Source of the DNA: Pseudorhodoferax aquiterrae
GTDB lineage: Bacteria > Pseudomonadota > Gammaproteobacteria > Burkholderiales > Burkholderiaceae_C
Direction: 5' to 3'
Assembly: GCF_014652235.1 (NCBI RefSeq)
Contig: NZ_BMYK01000023.1
Span: forward strand, 1-64,000
Length of the DNA stretch: 64,000 bases
The translations under genes and the position numbers were made by a program. The number at the start of each line of letters is the position of its first letter. Position 1 is the first letter of the stretch. The notes under the pieces are model-generated. The model did no database searches. It was not told the DNA's origin and saw only the letters and a program-made list of their open reading frames with translations. Shown piece after piece: positions 59,796 to 64,000 of the stretch.

Positions 59796-60608
59796 TCAGC
59801 TTTTGGCGAAGGGGCTGTTCGCCGCGCGGCGCGCGGCCACGGCGTCCAGGAAGTCCTTGAGCATGGCGGCGTCGTCGATGGTGTCCGAGCCGGGCTGGTG
59901 GAACTCGGGGTGCCACTGCACGGCCGCCACATAGCTCTTGGCCGGATCCTTGCGCCGGATCGCTTCGATGATGCCGTCGCTGACGCTGAAGGCCTCGGCC
60001 TCGAAGGCGTCGGCCAGGCGCTTGATGGCCTGGTGGTGGATGCTGTTGACGCGCACGCGCTCCACGCCCGGGTACAGCCGCGACAGCCGCGAACCCTGCA
60101 GGATGTTGACGCTGTGGTAGTTCAGGTCGTAGGTCACCGCATCGCGGTGCACGAAGGAATCGGGCACCTGGGTGTTGATGTCCTGGTACAGCGTGCCGCC
60201 GAAGGCCACGTTGAGCAGCTGCAGCCCGCGGCAGACGCCGAAGATGGGCTTGCCCACGGCCTCGAAGGCGGCCACCAGGGCCTTGTCGTATTCGTCGCGG
60301 ATGCGGTCGCCGGCCCAGTTCTCGTGCAGCGGCTCCTCACCGTAGCTGCCGGGCCAGACATCGGCGCCGCCGTGCATGACCAGGCCGTCCAGCCACTGCG
60401 CATAGTGCTCGTAGGTCACGTCGCCGCGCTGGGTGCTGCCCGTGGGGCAGGGCACCATCACGACCATCGCGCCGGTGGACATCAGCCAGTGCGCGATGGA
60501 CTGCTCCACGTACTGCAGCGTCTTGCCCGTGAACAGCGAGCGCGCCGGGTCCGCGTGCGAGAAGCAGGCGGACAGGCCGATCTTGAGGCGGCTGTGGACG
60601 GTGCTCAT
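59796..60608 (-). CDS. PuuD-like gamma-glutamyl hydrolase (peptidase C26)
   Basis: Class I amidotransferase-like hydrolase of 270 residues. Cys126 is in IFGVCRGLQ and the His/Glu pair in QWHPEFH. Compared with PuuD in the window it has a different N-terminal region (CFSHADPARSLFTGKTLQYVEQS) and the loop DVWPGSYGEEPL. It lies 35 bp upstream of the hydratase gene, probably in the same operon. A gamma-glutamyl amide is the likely substrate type, giving this cluster its own deglutamylating enzyme. Confidence 0.85.
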   Translation of the reverse strand: MSTVHSRLKIGLSACFSHADPARSLFTGKTLQYVEQSIAHWLMSTGAMVVMVPCPTGSTQRGDVTYEHYAQWLDGLVMHGGADVWPGSYGEEPLHENWAGDRIRDEYDKALVAAFEAVGKPIFGVCRGLQLLNVAFGGTLYQDINTQVPDSFVHRDAVTYDLNYHSVNILQGSRLSRLYPGVERVRVNSIHHQAIKRLADAFEAEAFSVSDGIIEAIRRKDPAKSYVAAVQWHPEFHQPGSDTIDDAAMLKDFLDAVAARRAANSPFAKS

Positions 60609-60674
60609 GGCGGCGGTGCGCAAAAGAAGGCCATTCTGCCCAGGCCGCCTCGGCACGTCGCCGCCGCGCCGCAA

Positions 60675-60689
60675 GCCCCGATGCGGGGC
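60675..60689 (-). terminator. possible terminator of the protease gene
   Basis: GCCCCG-CAT-CGGGGC on the minus strand, a 6-bp GC stem with a 3-base loop, 9 bases after the protease stop codon. Only two Ts follow, so efficiency is uncertain. Confidence 0.4.
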
Positions 60690-60698
60690 ACGGATTCG

Positions 60699-62507
60699 CT
60701 AGGCGGCACGCCGGCGCCAGGCCAGCAGCGCCAGCGCCCACAGGCCGGCGCCCCACCACCAGCCGCTGGCTCCGCCACCACCACCACCGCCGTCACCGCC
60801 GCTGCCATTCGCGCTGGCCGTGGCGGCGAGCCTGGCCACGTCGCGCTGACCGGCGTTGTCCGTCACGGTCAAGCTGAACACATAGGAACCGGCCACGGGC
60901 AAGGTCGCCGTGGTGTTCGCCGCGGACGGGTTGGCGATGGACGCGGTGGCGGGGCCAGAAACCTGGGCCCAGCGGTACGCCACGATGCTGGCCCCCGTGC
61001 TGGCCGTGCTGCCATTGCCGTTCAGCGCCACGGCGTTGCCCGCCGGAACGGTGGTCACGGGTGCGGCGACAGCACGCGGCACGAGCGAAGAACCCGCCGC
61101 CAGCACGGCCTGCGCGCCATCGAGCAGGCCGGCGCCGCAGGTGCTGGTGTCGCAGTTGCATGGCACCGTGCCATTGGTGCTGCACCGCAGTGCGCCGGCG
61201 ACCGCCACGTGGGGCCGCGCCGCATCCTGCATGCGCACCACGAGTTGTGCCGGGGTCAGCGCCGGGTTGACGGCCAGCATCAGCGCCGCCACGCCTGCCG
61301 CCTGCGGCGAGGAGAAGCTCGTGCCCAGCTTTTCGCCGTAGGTGTCTACACCGGGCGTGGTGATTCCGTTGTTGTCCAGGGAATAGATCGGCCGCGTCTG
61401 GGTGCCACCCGGCGCAGAGATGCCAACGCGCGCGCCGTAGTTGGAATAGGCGGTCTTGCGCCCATCCTCCTGCACCGCGCCGACGGCCAGCACGCCATTG
61501 CAGTCGGCCGGCCTGGCCACGGCACCGGCCTCGTTGCCCGCGGCCACCACCAGCAGCGCACCGGCATCGGTGATTTCGTCGATCACGTCCTGGTAGCTGG
61601 GGCTGCAGGCGGCGTCGCCGCCGAAGCTCAGGTTCAGCACGCGGGCCGGGGTGGCGTTCGCCGGTGCCCCGGCCACGCTCAGGCCCGCGGCCCAGCGCAT
61701 GCCGTCCAGCAGGTCGGACAGGAGCGCACCGCACTTGCCGGCGATGCGCACGGGCAGCACCTTGGCCTGCCAGTCGATGCCGGCCACGCCCAGGCCGTTG
61801 TTGGTGGCCGCTGCGATCTGGCCGGCGATGAAGGTGCCATGCCAGGAGCTGGCCTCCGTGTCGCAGGTGGAGAACAGCGGCGAGCGCTTGTCCGACTCGC
61901 TGACCCAGTCGCCCGGGTCGTTGGGATCGGCGTCGCGGCCATCGCCATCGTTGGAGTACTCCACTTCACTCACGAAGTCGTACCCCGCGACGAGGCGGCC
62001 CGCCAGGTCGGGGTGGTTCAGGCGCACGCCGACATCCAGCACCGCCACGACCACCGAGCCGCTGCCCGTCGTGACGTCCCAGGCGGCCGGCATGTTCATG
62101 GCTGCGGCGTAGGTGGTCGGCGCCTGCAAGTGCCACTGCCTCACATAGTCCGGGTCGCTCGGAACGGCCAGGCGCCGCACGCGCACGTCGGGCTCCACGT
62201 CCAGCACATCGGGATTCAGGCGCAGGCGCCGCACCGTGGCCTCGAGCTGGGCGCCGGACTGCGCGGCCGGCATGCGCAGCAGCTGGTGGTGCCGGCCGAC
62301 GGTACGCTCGTCCTCGAAGCCCACGCCCGCGGCGTTGGCCACGGAGCGCAGGCGCTCGCGCGCCGCCTGCGGCGCCTCGCGCGTCGAAGCCGTGGACTCG
62401 GCCTGCGGCTTGAGCCGCACGATCAGGTTGCGGACCGGCTCCTGGCTGGTCTGGGCCGGGGCCAGCAGCGGAACAGCGAGCAATGCAGCAGCGATGAATT
62501 TGAGCAT
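60699..62507 (-). CDS. secreted S8 (subtilisin) protease with GlyGly-CTERM-like tail
   Basis: Serine protease of 602 residues. Signal peptide (MLKFIAAALLAVPLLAPAQT), a propeptide to about residue 115, and a catalytic domain with Asp158 (VLDVG), His223 (HGTFIAG), Asn325 (AAGNE) and Ser397 (GTSFSSP). Residues 465-560 look like a PKD/Ig-type domain with FSLTVTDNAGQ. The last 35 residues are a Gly run, a hydrophobic helix (GWWWGAGLWALALLAW) and RRRAA, the GlyGly-CTERM pattern processed by rhombosortase in type II secreted proteins. The start at 62507 is chosen for the signal peptide. It is divergent from slyD. Confidence 0.9.
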   Translation of the reverse strand: MLKFIAAALLAVPLLAPAQTSQEPVRNLIVRLKPQAESTASTREAPQAARERLRSVANAAGVGFEDERTVGRHHQLLRMPAAQSGAQLEATVRRLRLNPDVLDVEPDVRVRRLAVPSDPDYVRQWHLQAPTTYAAAMNMPAAWDVTTGSGSVVVAVLDVGVRLNHPDLAGRLVAGYDFVSEVEYSNDGDGRDADPNDPGDWVSESDKRSPLFSTCDTEASSWHGTFIAGQIAAATNNGLGVAGIDWQAKVLPVRIAGKCGALLSDLLDGMRWAAGLSVAGAPANATPARVLNLSFGGDAACSPSYQDVIDEITDAGALLVVAAGNEAGAVARPADCNGVLAVGAVQEDGRKTAYSNYGARVGISAPGGTQTRPIYSLDNNGITTPGVDTYGEKLGTSFSSPQAAGVAALMLAVNPALTPAQLVVRMQDAARPHVAVAGALRCSTNGTVPCNCDTSTCGAGLLDGAQAVLAAGSSLVPRAVAAPVTTVPAGNAVALNGNGSTASTGASIVAYRWAQVSGPATASIANPSAANTTATLPVAGSYVFSLTVTDNAGQRDVARLAATASANGSGGDGGGGGGGASGWWWGAGLWALALLAWRRRAA

Positions 62508-62632
62508 GCGCGGCGTTGTAGCACGGCGCGGTGGTACGCCGCGTGGGAAATGCATGACAGCGTGTGACGCCCCACCGGCTTGCACGACAATCGGCGCCCT
62601 CGCGCGACCGCGCCCACCGACTCCGCAGCACC

Positions 62633-63106
62633 ATGAAGATCAGCAAAGACACCGCCGTCACCCTGCACTACAGCGTGACCGAAGCCAATGGCAAGCCGCT
62701 GGCCAGCCGCGAAACCACGGACTACCTGCACGGCGGCTACGGCAACACCCTGCCCAAGATCGAGGAGGCGCTGGAAGGCCAGGAAACCGGCTTTCGCGTG
62801 ACGCTGGAGCTGCAGCCCGAGGACGCCTTCGGCCGCCGCGAGGAGGCGCTGGCGCGCACCATCTCCAAGAAGGACTTCCCGCCCGGCGTGAAGGTCGGCG
62901 GCCAGCTGCGCGGCATGACCGAGGACGGTCGCGAACAGTTCTTCACGGTCATGAAGATCAAGGGCGACCAGGTGCTGCTGGACGCCAACCATCCCTGGGC
63001 CGACAAGGCGCTCAAGTTCACCTTGCAGGTGGGCGGCGTGCGCGCGGCCACGGCCGAGGAGATCGCCCACGGCCATGTGCACGGCGGCCACGGCCACCAC
63101 CACTGA
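62633..63106 (+). CDS. slyD: FKBP-type peptidyl-prolyl isomerase, SlyD type
   Basis: Isomerase/chaperone of 157 residues. The FKBP domain (residues 1-70 and 125-140) is interrupted by the IF chaperone domain (about 75-125). Typical segments are KDTAVTLHYSV, GYGNTLPKIEEALEGQETG, PEDAFGRRE and VTL... LLDANHPWADKALKF. The His-rich tail HGHVHGGHGHHH suits nickel or other metal binding. It is cytoplasmic. Its stop abuts the convergent PAP2 gene with no gap. Confidence 0.94.
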   Translation: MKISKDTAVTLHYSVTEANGKPLASRETTDYLHGGYGNTLPKIEEALEGQETGFRVTLELQPEDAFGRREEALARTISKKDFPPGVKVGGQLRGMTEDGREQFFTVMKIKGDQVLLDANHPWADKALKFTLQVGGVRAATAEEIAHGHVHGGHGHHH

Positions 63107-63739
63107 TCAGCGCCGGCGCTGTTCGCGGTGCAGCATGTGGCGCGTGTAGACCGCGTCGCGGCTGGAGGCCAGCAGCGCCATCTTCTGCACGAGGCCATGG
63201 GTCTCGGCGGGCTGGCCCATCTGCGGCATCAGGCCCAGCATGCCGGCCAGCGCCATCGGCACCCAGCGCTGGCGCAGGCGCACCGTGCGGCCCGCAGCCC
63301 AGGCGATCGGCAGCGCAGCAGCCAGCGCCCCCAGCGCGAAGCCGGCTACGACCTCCGACACCGAGTGCGCGTTCAACACCACGCGCGAGACGCTGACGAG
63401 CACGCCCACCAGCAGGCCGGCGGCGATGCCCAGCACCTGCAGGCGCCGCGACCGGTCGGCCACTGCCAGCCATGCCCCCATGGTGAACACCCCGGTCGCG
63501 ACCGTCGCGTGGCCGCTGATGCCCGTGAAATCCAGCGCGGCGCTGCCGATGCCCCAGCCCATGAAGGCCAGCTTGCTGGCCAGCACCAGCAGCACGGCGG
63601 TGCCGAAAGACAGCACCCACACCAGCGCCAGCGGCGCATGCCGTGTCTTGACCAGCCACAGCGCCAGCACCAGCGCGGCGGGCAGCAGCAGCGCAGAGTT
63701 GCCGAGGTGGGTGACGGTGGTCCAGAAATGCAGGGGCAC
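63107..63739 (-). CDS. PAP2-family membrane phosphatase-like protein
   Basis: Membrane protein of 210 residues with about six hydrophobic helices. The second and third PAP2 motifs are SGHATVATG and SRVVLNAHSVSEVVAG, where His residues are the nucleophile and base; the last motif has Glu in place of Asp. The first motif (Lys-x6-Arg-Pro) is not clear, so substrate and activity are uncertain. It begins 45 bp after the partial TetR gene on the same strand. Confidence 0.8.
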   Translation of the reverse strand: MPLHFWTTVTHLGNSALLLPAALVLALWLVKTRHAPLALVWVLSFGTAVLLVLASKLAFMGWGIGSAALDFTGISGHATVATGVFTMGAWLAVADRSRRLQVLGIAAGLLVGVLVSVSRVVLNAHSVSEVVAGFALGALAAALPIAWAAGRTVRLRQRWVPMALAGMLGLMPQMGQPAETHGLVQKMALLASSRDAVYTRHMLHREQRRR

Positions 63740-63784
63740 GTGCCGATTGTGCGGTGCCGCAATGAAGCCCGCGCCGACGCGGGG

Positions 63785-64000
63785 CTACAAGCCGCGTTCC
63801 ACCATGTCGAGCAGGCGTTCTCCCAGGGCGTCCACCTGGGCGGGCGGCAGGCCGCGCAGCGGCCCGTCCAGCAGCAGCAGCGCCAGACCGTGCACGGTGG
63901 ACCAGGCCAGGAATTCGGCCCCCGGCCGGCGCTCTGGCGGCAGCGCCCCGGCCGCCACCAGCGCGTCGAGCGCCGCACCGAGATGGCGGAACGGATCCAG
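63785..64000 (-). CDS. TetR-family regulator, C-terminus only
   Basis: The last 71 residues of a regulator whose start lies beyond the window. The segment ERRPGAEFLAWSTVHGLALLLLDGPLRGL is the WHG-type ligand domain seen in TetR/AcrR proteins. The DNA-binding domain is not visible, so the assignment rests on this motif alone. It ends in TAG at 63785-63787. Confidence 0.7.
   Translation of the reverse strand: MDPFRHLGAALDALVAAGALPPERRPGAEFLAWSTVHGLALLLLDGPLRGLPPAQVDALGERLLDMVERGL

Noticed and set aside
60774-60801. CCACCACCACC-type trinucleotide repeat
   Set aside because: It encodes the Gly-rich linker of the protease tail on the minus strand, so it is coding, not a regulatory microsatellite.
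59559-62567. 1002-codon plus-strand frame
   Set aside because: Antisense to the hydratase, PuuD-like and protease genes, all intact; low-complexity composition.
1-64000. CRISPR arrays, insertion sequences, integrases, phage genes
   Set aside because: No regularly spaced repeats, transposase or integrase genes, or terminal inverted repeats of element size were seen.

Overview
The window is a GC-rich, densely packed bacterial chromosome segment. Gene content points to a betaproteobacterium of the order Burkholderiales, probably Comamonadaceae-like. The evidence is two tripartite-tricarboxylate (Bug-type) binding proteins without membrane partners, a DUF3138 outer-membrane protein, a DUF3016 lipoprotein, malate synthase G and many catabolic operons. 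This assignment is inferred from family content only. About 64 protein genes are supported. No rRNA, tRNA, CRISPR array, insertion sequence or prophage was seen.

Layout. 1-2.9 kb: a sugar-acid operon (LacI-type repressor, Bug binding protein, glucarate dehydratase cut by the window edge) with two LacI-type operators in its leader. 2.95-6.2 kb: an ABC-2 exporter and a cytochrome b561. 6.3-21.6 kb: putrescine catabolism. Agmatinase faces an 11-gene minus-strand operon encoding gamma-glutamylputrescine oxidase, gamma-glutamyl-GABA hydrolase, gamma-glutamylputrescine synthetase, a putrescine aminotransferase, PotFGHI-type uptake, a DUF3138 outer-membrane protein, a PuuC-like dehydrogenase and a second glutamine-synthetase-like enzyme. 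An Lrp/AsnC regulator is divergent from it. 21.6-26.4 kb: housekeeping and small genes. 26.4-38.6 kb: a hydantoin / N-carbamoyl amino acid cluster. It has D-hydantoinase, a polar amino-acid ABC importer, N-carbamoyl-D-amino acid hydrolase, a PLP dehydratase, a second Bug protein, a LysR regulator, hydantoin racemase, a FAD oxidase and a 2-hydroxyacid dehydrogenase. 38.6-42.7 kb: malate synthase G, a beta-lactamase-fold hydrolase and a DUF3016 lipoprotein.

42.8-60.6 kb is the least explained and most interesting part. A GntR/FCD regulator precedes two divergent gene sets. The first has two [2Fe-2S] ferredoxins, a TauE-type exporter and an ornithine-cyclodeaminase-like enzyme on one side. On the other side are a heme-oxygenase-like diiron oxidase with a complete ligand set, an aldehyde dehydrogenase, a HbpS/GlcG-like protein, a ferredoxin-fused reductase, a degenerate SDR and a gamma-glutamyltransferase-like hydrolase. 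The second divergent pair, at 52.3-57.6 kb, is an NMT1/THI5-type ABC importer with an isochorismatase-family amidase, opposite a large membrane transporter. Both divergent promoter regions carry the same palindrome (core ATACTGTATTC), so they are probably one regulon. A CoA-transferase/hydratase pair resembling mesaconyl-CoA enzymes and a second PuuD-like hydrolase follow. The natural substrate cannot be named from sequence; an amine, amide or gamma-glutamyl compound oxidised by the diiron enzyme is the working inference.

60.7-64 kb: a subtilisin-family protease with a GlyGly-CTERM-like tail, SlyD, a PAP2-family protein and the C-terminus of a TetR-type regulator.
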